A stretch of 64,000 bases of DNA from Monoplex corrugatus. Lineage: Eukaryota; Mollusca; Gastropoda; Littorinimorpha; Ranellidae. The notes beneath the pieces were generated by a model that was given only the letters and a program-made list of their open reading frames with translations, made no database searches and was not told where the DNA came from. The translations under genes and the position numbers were made by a program. Positions 36,401 through 46,805 of this stretch are shown piece after piece. Each line of letters starts with the position of its first letter. Position 1 is the stretch's first letter. Where the stretch lies: assembly GCA_030674185.1 (NCBI GenBank), contig JAPXFY010000031.1:402550-466549 (forward strand). Reading direction: 5' to 3'.

Positions 36401-37145
36401 AACACACGATACAAATTATAACATATTATTCCTGTTTGTACATGTCAATGTCTTCATCTTACTCAACACACAATACAAATTATAACTTAGTATTCCTGTT
36501 TGTACATGTCAATGTGTCTTCCTCTTACTCAACACACGATACACATTATAACATAGTAGTCCTGTTTGTACATGTCAATGTTTTCATCTTACTCAACACA
36601 CGATACACATTATAACATAGTAGTCCTGTTTGAATATGTCAATGTCTTCATCTAACTCAACACACGATACACATTATAACATAATAGTCCTGTTTGAATA
36701 TGTCAATGTCTTCATCTAACTCAACACACGATACACTTTATAACTTAGTATTCCTGTTTGTACATGTCAATGTGTCTTCCTCTTACTCAACACACGATAC
36801 ACATTATAACATAGTAGTCCTGTTTGTACATGTCAATGTTTTCATCTTACTCAACACACGATACACATTATAGCATAGTAGTCCTGTTTGAATATGTCAA
36901 TGTCTTCATCTAACTCAACACACGATACAAATTATAACATAGTATTCCTGTTTGTACATGTCAATGTGTCTTCATCTAACTCAACACACGATACAAATTA
37001 AAACATAGTATTCCTGTTTGTACATGTCAATGTGTCTTCATTTTACTCAACACACAATACAAATTATAACATGTACATGTCGGTCACAGTGCGTCTACAT
37101 TTAATGCAACACATAATACAAATTATAACATACTTAGTGTTCCTG
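33470..37145. repeat. 66-bp minisatellite with higher-order structure, about 55 copies
   Basis: The unit AGTATTCCTGTTTGTACATG continues with TCAATGTGTCTTCCTCTAAC and TCAACACACGATACAAATTA. Lengths vary from 60 to 70 bp. Because 66 is a multiple of three, plus-strand frames of up to 256 codons encode a repeated 22-residue peptide with no known domain. Higher-order repeats are visible: a two-unit period of 136 bp at 33481-33888 and a five-unit period of 326 bp at 34490-35140. Copies after 36400 become divergent. Confidence 0.95.
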
Positions 37146-37224
37146 TGTGAACATGTCCGTCACAGTGTGTTTACATATAAGAAGGCAATCAGTGTGTCTA
37201 CATCTAAGGCAACATGCTAGACAA

Positions 37225-37787
37225 ATCATAATATAGTATAATATTCATGTTTGAACATGAGACAGATGTGACTTCACCAAGACATAATATAGTATAATAT
37301 TCATGTTTGAACATGAGACAGATGTGACTTCACCAAGACATAATATAGTATAATATTCATGTTTGAACATGAGACAGACATGACATCGCCAAGACATAAA
37401 AAAGTATAATATTCATGTTTGAACATGAGACAGACATGACTTCACCAAGACATAATATAGTATAATATTCATGTTTGAACATGAGACAGACATGACATCA
37501 CCAAGACATAATATAGTATAATATTCATGTTTGACATGAGACAGACATGACATCACCAAGACATAATATAGTATAATATTCATGTTTGAACATGAGATAG
37601 ACATGACATCACCAAGATATAATATAGTATAATATTCATGTTTGAACATGAGACAGACATGACATCACCAAGACATAATATAGTATAATATTCATGTTTG
37701 AACATGAGATAGACATGACTTCACCAAGACATAATATAGTATAATATTCATGTTTGAACATGAGATAGACATGACTTCACCAAGACC
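37225..37787. repeat. 56-bp minisatellite, about 10 copies
   Basis: The unit CATGTTTGAACATGAGACAG then ACATGACATCACCAAGACAT and AATATAGTATAATATT repeats every 56 bp. CATGTTTGAACATG is a short palindrome in every unit. Confidence 0.95.
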
Positions 37788-37909
37788 TGTCCTAACTTAG
37801 GAGAGCCGAAAATGAAGTGAGACAAACTTGAAAGTACAAACAACTCTAGGTTTTTAAAAAAAAATATATGTAAATTTTAGTGAAACACAAGTTCTGCGCC
37901 TTTATCGTA

Positions 37910-38513
37910 AAGACCAGATTCTACGTGAAAACTGCCTTCTATATGAAAACTGCCTTCTACATGAGAACTGCCTTCTACATGAGAACTCCTTCTATATGAG
38001 AACTGCCTTCTACATGAAAACTGCCTTCTACATGAGAACTGCCTTCTATATGAGAACTGCCTTCTACATGAGAACTGCCTTCTATATGAGAACTGCCTTC
38101 TATATGAAAACTGCCTTCTACATGAAAACTGCCTTCTATTTGAGAACTGCCTTCTATATGAGAACTGCCTTCTATATGAAAACTGCCTTCTATATGAAAA
38201 CTGCCTTCTATATGAAAACTGTCTTCTATATGAAAACTGCCTTTTATATGAAAACTGCCTTCTATATGAAAACTGCCTTCTGCATGAGAACTGCCTTCTA
38301 TATGAAAACTGCCTTCTACGTGAAAACTGCCTTCTACATGAGAACTGCCTTCTATATAAAAACTGCCTTCTATATGAGAACTGCCTTCTATATGAAAACT
38401 GCCTTCTACATGAGAACTGCCTTCTATATGAAAACTGCCTTCCACATGAAAACTGCCTTCTACACGAAAACTGCCTTCTACGCGAAAACTGCCTTCTACA
38501 CGAAAACTGCCCC
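37910..38513. repeat. 18-bp minisatellite, about 33 copies
   Basis: The unit AACTGCCTTCTATATGAG (with ACATG, CATGAA and CACGAA variants) keeps perfect 18-bp register, so frames on both strands stay open for about 200 codons (TAFYMK on plus, RRQFSY or EGSFHI on minus). There is no other evidence for coding. Confidence 0.96.
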
Positions 38514-38791
38514 CCTAGCACAGATTACTCCACATGTGAAAAATCTTTCTTCCCAATCTCGGAAGTCTGCTACATTGCCTTACCATCCTGAATCTTATCA
38601 ATTCTTTTTTTTACACCAGTTGATCCGGACGTGACATACCCTCCTCTCAAGATTAAAACTCTATGTTTAATTCCAACTATTAGCTCACAAGGGATCAATT
38701 GCAGCACATATTACAATATACTCATGACTGTATACAATTGTTTCTGGTATCAATTCACATTTATTCATGCTTGTCTCCCATTCACAAACCT
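38514..38791. other. Unassigned sequence
   Basis: No feature is recognised apart from the left copy of an 8-bp duplication (38784-38791) flanking the next element. Confidence 0.5.
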
Positions 38792-38868
38792 AGTCATCAT
38801 CATCATCAGGTGCCCTGCCGCATGGCGTTGGCGACCATGGACTTCCAACCATCTCTATCTCTCGTAGT
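38792..38868 (-). mobile_element. RTE-type LINE copy D: extreme 5' truncation (about 75 bp)
   Basis: Only the RTE 3' tip remains: an (ATC)n tail, GGTGCCCTGCCGCATGGCGT and about 45 more bases matching copies C and E. ACAAACCT at 38784-38791 recurs at 38869-38876 as a likely target duplication. Confidence 0.85.
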
Positions 38869-38876
38869 ACAAACCT

Positions 38877-39312
38877 CGTACCAACAGGATTGTTGTTTAG
38901 AACAAACAAAACGGTACAAACAAGATGAGAAAACCAGTTGTATTCATGAACAGTTTTAGCTGTGTCTGGCGCTGCTAAGAGCTTTGTTCTGCCAGAACAC
39001 GGTACGTATCCACCACCCAAGTTCGGACATGCTCCCACCAACCACCCACAAAACTAATCCGTACTCTTAATGTTACCTTGCTTCTCCTCCATATGTTAGG
39101 CTCGCTAAAGCCTAAACTATACAGAGACACGTGTACTTACATTCATACAAAAACACAATACCTAGTTGCAATACACATGCACTTATTTTCATTCCCACAA
39201 TATTGCAAATGTTAACACATTATTAGTTTACATCTCACACAAATGGCAGTCGCTGCCTATAAATCAGTTAACATACACTGTCTGTGCATCAGAAATATCT
39301 GCACACAATGGC
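38877..39312. other. Unassigned sequence
   Basis: No gene, RNA or repeat is recognised. An 83-codon minus-strand frame crosses the RTE tip and has no evident domain. Confidence 0.5.
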
Positions 39313-39705
39313 ACCAGGAGACATGAACTGGCACTGCCGATACTGAACATCACAAGTCATAGAGTGATTACAACTGTTGTAGTCAGATGTACACAAAACA
39401 TCAACTGGCACTGCCGATACTGAACATCACAAGTCATAGGGTAATTACAACTGTTGTAGTCAGATGTACACAAAACATGAACTGGCACTGCCGATACTGA
39501 ACATCACAAGTCACAGAGTGATTACAACTGTTGTAGTCAGATGTACACAAAACATGAACTGGCACTGCCGATACTGAACATCACAAGTCACAGAGTGATT
39601 ACAACTGTTGTAGTCAGATGTACACAAAACATGAACTGACACTGCCGATACTGAACATCACAAGTCACAGAGTGATTACAACTGTTGTAGTCAGATGTGC
39701 ACAAA
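39313..39705. repeat. 77-bp minisatellite, about 5 copies
   Basis: Copies containing ACATGAACTGGCACTGCCGA recur every 77 bp (39475 and 39552, for example). Only a few point differences separate them. Confidence 0.94.
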
Positions 39706-40043
39706 ACGAAATGACGAATCAGATGAAGTGATGAAAGTGAAGTGTGACGAATCAGATGAAGTGATGGAAGTGAAGTGTGACGAATCAGATGAAGTGATGA
39801 AAGTGAAGTGTGACGAATCAGACGAAGTGATGAAAGTGAAGTGTGACGAATCAGATGAAGTGGTGAAAGTGAAGTGTTACGAATCAGATGAAGTGATGGA
39901 AGTGAAGTGTGACGAATCAGATGAAGTGGTGAAAGTGAAGTGTGACGAATCAGATGAAGTGATGGAAGTGAAGTGTGACGAATCAGATGAAGTGGTGAAA
40001 GTGAAGTGTGACGAATCAGATGAAGTGGTGAAAGTGAAGTGAC
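39706..40043. repeat. 33-bp minisatellite, about 10 copies
   Basis: The unit GACGAATCAGATGAAGTGAT plus GAAAGTGAAGTGT is in exact codon register. On the plus strand it encodes the acidic 11-mer CDESDEVMKVK in a 115-codon frame starting at 39695. The abrupt stop after the last unit and the lack of flanking coding features argue for a plain minisatellite. Confidence 0.94.
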
Positions 40044-40297
40044 GAATCCAATATGTGAGTCTGTAGAGTTTTGATGATGAATGGCCGGCTTGCAGGGGTT
40101 CTGCTGAGGAATGGTTGGCCCACAGGAGTTCCACTGGTGTTCGGTGGCACCTCTCAGTAACATAAAAGGAGAAAAGAAGAAGGGAGGCAATCTGGAACAC
40201 AATATTGTTCTTAAGCCACTAACCCAAGCCTTATAGTCCATGATCAGACCTTCACAATCTTCGTCCTGCCCCTACGTTAACATTGTAGTGTTTATAC
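40044..40297. other. Unassigned sequence
   Basis: Nothing recognisable before the RTE target duplication at 40298-40308. Confidence 0.5.
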
Positions 40298-40308
40298 AGA
40301 TATGATAT

Positions 40309-40791
40309 CATCATCATCATCATCAGGTGCCCTGCTGCATGGCGTTGGCGACCATGGACTTCCAACCATCTCTATCTCTCGCTGCCCCCAGCATCTCCCC
40401 CACCCCCTTTATCCTCAGCCACCCTGCAAGTCCGTCCAGCATTCTCTCCCTGGGTCTACCCGGTGCTCTCTTTTCCTCCAGCTTTCCCGTTGTGACCAGG
40501 TGCTCCAAATCCCCCTTCCTCATAAAATGGCCTATAAATGTTGCTTGTCTTTTCCTAATCTTCCTTATCAGTGATCGACTTGTGTCTGCCTCCATCAAGA
40601 CTGTCTCATTTGTTTTCTTTGCTGTCCATGGAACTCTCAACATTCTTCTGAGAAACCACATCTCGGCTGCCTCAATCCTGCTCTGGCTTTGCTTGCTGAC
40701 TGTCCACGCCTCGCATCCGTACAACAGTATTGGTTCTATATAACATTCAAGGACTCTCTTTCTGATGTTAATTGATAGGCATTTGTTGGTA
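40309..40791 (-). mobile_element. RTE-type LINE copy E, 5'-truncated, with 11-bp target duplication
   Basis: 483 bp of RTE 3' end on the minus strand with an (ATC)n tail at 40309-40325. AGATATGATAT occurs at 40298-40308 and again at 40792-40802. Confidence 0.93.
40323..40791 (-). pseudogene. RTE ORF C-terminal fragment
   Basis: The open minus-strand frame encodes LTNKCLSINIRKRVLECYIE, YGCEAWTVSKQSQSRIEAAE, FLRRMLRVPWTAKKTNETVL and GRPRERMLDGLAGWL up to the tail. It is close to copies B and C in sequence and has no stop, so it is probably young. It lacks the endonuclease and the catalytic reverse transcriptase. Confidence 0.9.
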
Positions 40792-40914
40792 AGATATGAT
40801 ATATATGACCTTAACTGGTCATAAACGCAAATGTAAATATGCATATCTATGAATTTAGGAGCACATCCAATTTTCACACCAGAACACTATCTACATAGGT
40901 ACATGTGAATGTAT

Positions 40915-40997
<83 letters not shown>

Positions 40998-41108
40998 CAC
41001 AACACAACACAACCACAACACAACACAACACAACACACAACACAACACAACACAACACAACACAACACAACACAACACAACACAACACAACACAACACAC
41101 ACACACAC
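40915..41108. repeat. (CA)n then (ACACA)n microsatellite
   Basis: About 80 bp of CA is followed by about 100 bp of the pentamer CACAA and a short CA tail. Confidence 0.96.
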
Positions 41109-41149
41109 ATATCTGTAGTGGACTATCTGTGACCACAAGTATCAGCTTG

Positions 41150-41343
41150 TGTCTGTGTGTATGCCTGTATATACGCTCTGAGTACAGGTACAAGTGTGCT
41201 CTTGCTGTCTGTGTGTATGCCTGTATATACGCTCTGAGTACAGGTACAAGTGTGCTCTTGCTGTCTGTGTGTATGCCTGTATATACGCTCTGAGTACAGG
41301 TACAAGTGTGCTCTTGCTGTCTGTGCGTATGCCTGTATATACA
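41150..41343. repeat. 56-bp minisatellite, about 3.5 copies
   Basis: The unit TGTCTGTGTGTATGCCTGTA then TATACGCTCTGAGTACAGGT repeats every 56 bp almost without change. Confidence 0.93.
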
Positions 41344-42254
41344 AGATACTAACAAATTCAAGAATTTTTCGGACGAACTTCCAAAATTCAAAGAACTTTT
41401 CATCGATTATGATGATTAAAGGCCTGATTAGGTTTATGCAAACAAAAAGAAAATGCGCACTTTAACACCTGTATTAGAAAAAAGTTGAAAAAGAGGGAAC
41501 GTAAATAGGCCGCAAGGCCTAGGCCATTGAAAGCCAGTCCCTACTACTACTACTACTACTACTACTACTATTGTACGGGAAATGAACATGATAGATACTT
41601 CGGGAATGACTTCTCCCTTACTCTAATTAGGCCTATGCCGCAAGAGTTACGGGACTTGAAAATACAATGTTTTGCGGGAGAAAATGTTACCGTGATAACA
41701 CACACCATCAAACTGTCTTGATTTAGAGAAGCCGAACCAAAAAAACAGTAAGATGATGTAGCTGTTGTTTTTCTTTTAAGCTACCGATTTCTCTAGATGC
41801 ATGTATGCACGTTGTTAACGTACTAAGAGCACAATACTATCGGCTCAGACGTTCGGACTAAGTAACTCGGCCGAACACTACAGCCACAAAAACAGTCGGG
41901 TTAACAGTATTTTTACTGTACTAAAAAATAACCAGAACGCATGACTTTGATACACCATGCATGTTCACACTACGACAAGTAAAGCGTTCCGACTACGTTA
42001 AGAATGCATTTCTGGATTTATTTTCTTGCAGTTGTACCTTCCGCTCCCGCCTGTGTATCATCAATACATGTATATTATGAATACCATTAAATAATAATGG
42101 TTATGGTAGTTGTAGATTGTAGGCTATTCATCATTTAATCATATGCTGCTATTATGCACTATCCTTACTAGGCTAGCACTAATATTGGAACCATTTAGAT
42201 TTATTACATAACTGACTTTGAAGGTTGTCCCCTTTTTTCTACCCCCCTCCTGCT

Positions 42255-42255
<1 letters not shown>
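41344..42255. other. Unassigned AT-rich sequence
   Basis: A (CTA)n microsatellite of about 27 bp lies at 41541-41570. No coding region longer than about 64 codons and no recognised repeat. Confidence 0.6.
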
Positions 42256-42312
<57 letters not shown>

Positions 42313-42330
42313 CTTGTGTGTGTGTGCGCA
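42256..42330. repeat. (GT)n microsatellite
   Basis: About 55 bp of uninterrupted GT followed by imperfect GT. Confidence 0.95.
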
Positions 42331-42734
42331 TGCTTGCTCTTGCACTTTTTGTGTTTTATGAAAATTCATTGTCTTTCACAACAATGGAGCAAAGAAAATT
42401 ATTATAATGTTCACATAAAATTCCATACTTATTAATATATACATCAGCACCAGGTGATGGTTGCAGTGACATTCTGTAATTAATTTAAAAAAAATCCTTG
42501 CAGAGAAGAGCAGGCAAACTTCTAATAGGAACAACTTCCTGAACCACAGGGCAAAACGGGGAAGTACAGGCACTCAAAAGCAACTTGCGTATAGCAGAAG
42601 CACACCAAGTGAACCAAAAAATTATATGCTGATCTGCCCCCTTATAAGTAGTTGACAGATCTATACCCCAAGCCAAACACACTACACACATTTAGAAAAC
42701 AACCTTTATCAGTTTATGTTCATCCAAGACCAAG
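42331..42734. other. Unassigned sequence
   Basis: No gene recognised; short minus-strand frames have no similarity that I can name. Confidence 0.5.
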
Positions 42735-43530
42735 ATCAGACATCATCATCATCATGTGCCCTTCCGCATGACGTTGGTGATCATACTCATAGCCCTCCAT
42801 ATGAATTTGTATTTTGTCACTTCAGGTACATCAACCACCCTCTGTCTTCATCCACTCTGCAAGTCCATCCAGTATTTTCTTCCTGGGTATGCCTGGTGCT
42901 CCTTTTCCCTCCAGCTTTCCTCATCCTGTTGTGAGTAGGTGTTCTTAATTTCTTTTGCATCATGAAATTAAAATGTCCTGTAAGTGTTGTTTGTCTTCAT
43001 CATTAATTTCTTGTGTGTGTGTGTGTGTTTGCATTTTTCAAGACTCAAGACTGTCTCATTTGTTTGCTGTGCTGTCCATAGAACTCTTAAATTCTTCTTA
43101 GAACCATATTTTAGCTGACTCAGCACTTCTTCTGACTTTTGTTGATTGTCCACTCTTCCTCGTCAAAAGTTCGTTGTTTATATAACTGAGATCTCTTCCT
43201 GTGAAATGTATATCATTAGTAAGACAATTTTATTCTAAATCTGTTTTAATTGCTGACCAGTGGTATTTCATGGATCTGCCATCTGTGAATGACTGTTCCA
43301 ATATTTGAATACTTTTTCTCAGTGTTGTGCCATTTGTGTTATTTGCATGAGGATTTTTTTTTTTTTTTTGCTGATTACTATGACTTCAGTCTTTTTGCTA
43401 TTTAGCTCCAGCCCTTTATTTCTGCTTTTTCTTTATATTTAATATATTTATAATTCACAAGATTTAGTAGATCTTTTCATTTTCTGCAATTAAAAGTTTC
43501 ATCTGCATAGGAGATATGTTAGCATCTTTC
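42735..43530 (-). mobile_element. Old decayed RTE-type LINE copy F
   Basis: Alignable by eye with copy C from its tail (CATCATCATCATCATGTGCC at 42738 on) through CTGTCTCATTTGTTTG, the YGCEAW region and the start of the YADD region, but with many substitutions and indels. A (GT)n has grown inside it at about 43011-43029 and a T-run near 43353-43369. It is clearly much older than copies B-E. Confidence 0.8.
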
Positions 43531-44270
43531 TGCCGGGCCAATGAATTGAATATCACTAACAGCATCTTTAAACAGCTCTACTTGTAGACAATATGATCAG
43601 ACTGGAATAACTCAAAAGTCAAAACAAAACCAAGGAAATAAAATCAAGCAAATCAGATAATTACATCATATAAAAAATTACCCTGTTACTGAAATATCTC
43701 AGGAGCTGATTGTTATAGCAATCACCACCTAGTCACAGCAAAAATTCGACTGAAAGCTTACAAACAAAACAAAGCTATGTAGGCCCCTAAGCTTGATGTA
43801 AGAAAATTGAAAAATCAAGACATTGCGTCTGATTTTGAGATCAAAGTAAGCAATCGTTTCGAGGCTTTAACCCTTTGACTCCTACACCCTGTCCAGCATC
43901 CTGCACTGCCAACCATGCTAGCAAAGCAAAAGCTTAACCCGTTGATTCCCTCACTGTCCACCATCACCCTGCATTGCCACATGCTAGCAAGCAAAACTTA
44001 CCATTATTCCTACCATCACAGCTTTCTGCAATGGGTTACTTTTTTTCAGTTGGTGGATAGGGTGCAGGAGTCAAAGGGTTAATCCAGGACTGGACATTGA
44101 ATGACCACTATCTAGAACCAATTTGGGCAGATATGAAGCAGACCTACACTGAAGTAGCAGAAGAAAAGTAAGGCAGGAAGAAAAGAAAACCAAATAAACC
44201 CTACATCACTGAGGAAGTTATGGATATAGCCAAACAGAAAAGCCAAGCTCACAGATCTGGAAGAAAAGAA
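43531..44270 (+). mobile_element. Decayed RTE-type endonuclease fragment, plus strand, split by a MITE
   Basis: Plus-strand pieces resemble a BovB-like RTE endonuclease: FCRANELNITNSIFKQ near 43530, HHLVTAKIRLKAYK-like sequence near 43725 and VSNRFEAL just before the MITE. After the MITE comes IQDWTLNDHYLEPIWADMKQ. Several stops and frameshifts are present. This family differs from copies A-F and lies head-to-head with copy F. Confidence 0.65.
43867..44082. mobile_element. TTAA-flanked foldback MITE, copy 1
   Basis: TTAA at 43867-43870 and 44079-44082 flank a non-coding segment whose ends are inverted repeats, CCCTTTGACTCCTACACCC on the left and GGGTGCAGGAGTCAAAGGG on the right. TTAA targets with CCC...GGG termini are the signature of piggyBac-type elements. 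Removing the MITE and one TTAA rejoins the RTE frame (RFEA-LIQDW) exactly. It contains a second, degenerate inner copy of the same terminal motif near 43934. Confidence 0.85.
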
Positions 44271-44345
44271 TAATTACCCCCCCCCCCCCCAAAAAAAAAA
44301 AAAACAACCAAAAAAAACAAAAAGTGAAAAACAAAAAAACCCAAC
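44271..44345. repeat. Poly(C), poly(A) and A-rich tract
   Basis: About 14 C residues are followed by A-rich sequence with AAAAAAC repeats. It may be the tail of an old retroposon. Confidence 0.7.
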
Positions 44346-44379
44346 AAAAAACCCACCAACTCCAAAGCGAAATCAAGAG

Positions 44380-45290
44380 CAAAATATTTTGTTTTCCATC
44401 AGTTTCCCAGTTGCATTTTGCATAGTCAGGATGTGATGTCCATTTAATCTGCAATGATCTTTTCCTGGTTTGGGTAAAGCTTTTAGGAAGCTTTATGTCC
44501 AGTCCTCAGGAACCTGACCTTTCTCAGAACTGTTCATAGATGGTGAAAGATTCAGGTTTGTCTTTTTTAATTTTTGTCAATGTTTTGATGTCCAAATATT
44601 CAGTCTTGTCTCGACCAGAGTCGGTCTTTTCTACACTGTGCAAGTGCCTCATGCGTTTTGTGTTCATTTATTTAGAACTTCATCTAGTCTAGTGTCTAGT
44701 TTGTATCAACTTTTTGTTTAGGTCAGCAGTTGTGAATTGAGAAATGATAACAGATTCTAAACTATCATAATTCAAATTGAACTAGTTCTTCGGTTGAGTT
44801 GTTGTTCAAAGAGAGAAAGAAAGAACAGAAAACAAGTTTTACAGAACTGATTTTTGGCAAGAAAGGAAAATAATGATTAATTAATAAATATATGATTAGA
44901 TAAACAAGATACCTTTCTTTTTTCTTCAAGGTTTTCCTGGTCACTCTGTTGCATAAAATGATTTAGTGGGACTTTGACCTTTCTCTTCATTTGTTCTTAC
45001 TATGGCACCATCTGTAATTATAATACAAGGAATCATGGTGTTTGCAGTTTTCCCTGTTGATAGAATTGCCAGAATTGTGCTTGTGTTGTATCAGCTCTGA
45101 AGCTTTCACAGAACTATTTGTATTTATTGACATTTGCTTCCTGAGCTAGGATTTTGAAGAGCTCTTTTTTTCTCTCTATATTTCTTTGTATATTTGTCCA
45201 TTTTTCTAACACTGTCATGGTCAGAACAGTGTCATCTTTTGTGTATTTGCCAAGCTTTTACTGTAACACATTTTTCTTTCAGGACCATCT
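44380..45290 (-). mobile_element. Decayed LINE reverse transcriptase fragment, same family as 63175-64000
   Basis: TTTTCCATCAGTTTCCCAGT, then CAGGATGTGATGTCCATTTA and CCAGTCCTCAGGAACCTGAC parallel 63546-63670. The segment from 44930 parallels 63893 on. Between them (about 44728-44924) a foreign stretch interrupts the LINE. Frames are heavily broken. Confidence 0.75.
44728..44924. repeat. Insertion of a dispersed repeat (modules A and B) in a LINE
   Basis: Module A (44737-44811) recurs with few differences at 45428-45508. Module B (44815-44920) recurs at 47284-47392. Here A and B are adjacent and interrupt the LINE, as the comparison with 63845-63900 shows. No inverted termini were recognised. 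Confidence 0.75.
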
Positions 45291-45291
45291 G

Positions 45292-45428
45292 TGTGTGATG
45301 GTTCAACCAGGGCTGTTGTTTTCTAGATGATTGATTATTTATTGTTTTCCCTTTTGGTTGTGTGTGATGGTTCAACCAGGGCTGTTGTCTTCTAGATGAT
45401 TGATTATTTATTGTTTTCCCTTTTGGTT
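45292..45428. repeat. 69-bp tandem duplication
   Basis: TGTGTGATGGTTCAACCAGG plus about 49 bases occurs twice in tandem with one or two differences. Confidence 0.9.
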
Positions 45429-45508
45429 CATAATTGAGAAATGATAACAGACTCTAAACTATCATAATTCAAATTGAACTAGTTCTTCGGTTGAGTTGTT
45501 GTTCAAAA
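45428..45508. repeat. Second copy of module A
   Basis: Matches 44737-44811, ending at GTTGTTGTTCAAA, after which it diverges from the first copy. Its expected module B is found 1.78 kb further on at 47284. Confidence 0.85.
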
Positions 45509-45689
45509 CATATATCATCAAGAAGCTTTGTAACTGAAACAAGAAACCCTTTTCAGTATGGCAATGCTAGATGTCATCACTCAAAAGCCAGTGTGAGACA
45601 TTTGTAAGGGTCCCCGTTTAGCTGTATGTAGTACTCAGTAGTAGTAGCAATGACATGTTACACAGTATACTGTACAGTGAGCACAGTGC
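45509..45689. other. Unassigned sequence before the 51-bp array
   Basis: No coding or repeat signal apart from the first degenerate repeat units toward its right end. Confidence 0.5.
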
Positions 45690-46704
45690 TTGTCTGATTG
45701 TAGGCACAGCGATCAGATGGCATCCCATGATCAGCTATCATTGTGTGATTGTAGGCACTGTGATCAGATGGTGTCCCATGATCAGCATTGTGTGATTGTA
45801 GGCACTGTGATCAGATGGCGTCCCATGATCAGCTATCATTGTCTGTAGGCACTGTGATAGATGATGTCCCATGATCAGCTATACATGTGTCTGTAGGCCA
45901 TTGGTTGCTGTGATCAGATGGCGTCCCATGATCAGCTATCATTGTGTGATTGTAGGCACTGTGATCAGATGGCGTCCCATGATCAGCTATCATTGTGTGA
46001 TTGTAGGCACAGTGATCAGATGGCGTCCCATGATCAGCTAGCATTGTGTGATTGTAGGCACTGTGATCAGATGGCGTCCCATGTTCAGCTATCATTGTGT
46101 GATTGTAGGCACTGTGATCAGATGGCGTCCCATGATCAGCTATCATTGTGTGATTGTAGGCACTGTGATCAGATGGCGTCCCATGATCAGCATTGTGTGA
46201 TTGTAGGCACTGTGATCAGATGGCGTCCCATGATCAGCTATCATTGTGTGATTGTAGGCACTGTGATCAGATGGCGTCCCATGATCAGTAGCATTGTGTG
46301 ATTGTAGGCACTGTGATCAGATGGCGTCCCATGATCAGCATTGTGTGATTGTAGGCACTGTGATCAGATGGCGTCCCATGATCGTAGCATTGTGTGATTG
46401 TAGGCACTGTGATCAGATGGCGTCCCATGATCAGCATTGTGTGATTGTAGGCATTGTGATCAATGGCGTCCCATGATCAGCTATCATTGTGTGATTGTAG
46501 GCACTGTGATCAGATGGCGTCCCATGATCAGCTATCATTGTGTGATTGTAGGCACTGTGATCAGATGGCATCCCATGATCAGCTATCATTGTGTGATTGT
46601 AGGCACTGTGATCAGATGGCATCCCATGATCAGCTATCATTGTGTGATTGTTGGCACTGCGATCAGATGGCATCCCATGATCAGCTATCATTGTCTGATT
46701 GTAG
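45690..46704. repeat. 51-bp minisatellite, about 20 copies, carrying a splice-acceptor-like sequence in each unit
   Basis: The unit GCACTGTGATCAGATGGCGT then CCCATGATCAGCTATCATTG and TGTGATTGTAG repeats every 45-51 bp. Its last bases resemble a 3' splice site (TGTGATTGTAG|G). The first bases are homologous to the start of the zinc-finger gene exon at 46705. Codon-register units leave a plus-strand frame open in places. Confidence 0.93.
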
Positions 46705-46805
46705 GCACAGCGATCAGATGGCGTCCCATGATCAACTAGCATCGTCTGTGGTGAAGGTGGAGATTGAAATCTCTGAAGATCCCGGACCAGAAGTGATCGA
46801 AGAAG
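46705..46805 (+). CDS. Zinc-finger gene, upstream exon (exon A)
   Basis: A 101-bp exon ends at a good donor (GAAG|GTACAT, phase 1). It encodes about 33 residues: HSDQMASHDQLASS, then VVKVEIEISEDPGPEVIEE, an acidic segment with a SUMO-consensus-like VKVE. The donor phase fits the acceptor of exon B at 51603, creating an Asp codon across the junction. The start is less certain. The acceptor TCTGATTGTAG at 46694-46704 is one of a series of similar sites in the adjacent minisatellite, and an alternative AG lies at 46738-46739. Earlier exons were not found. Confidence 0.55.

Noticed and set aside
45690..46704. CRISPR-like array
   Set aside because: The units are contiguous near-identical repeats without unique spacers, in an intron-bearing genome. 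The same applies to all other arrays here.
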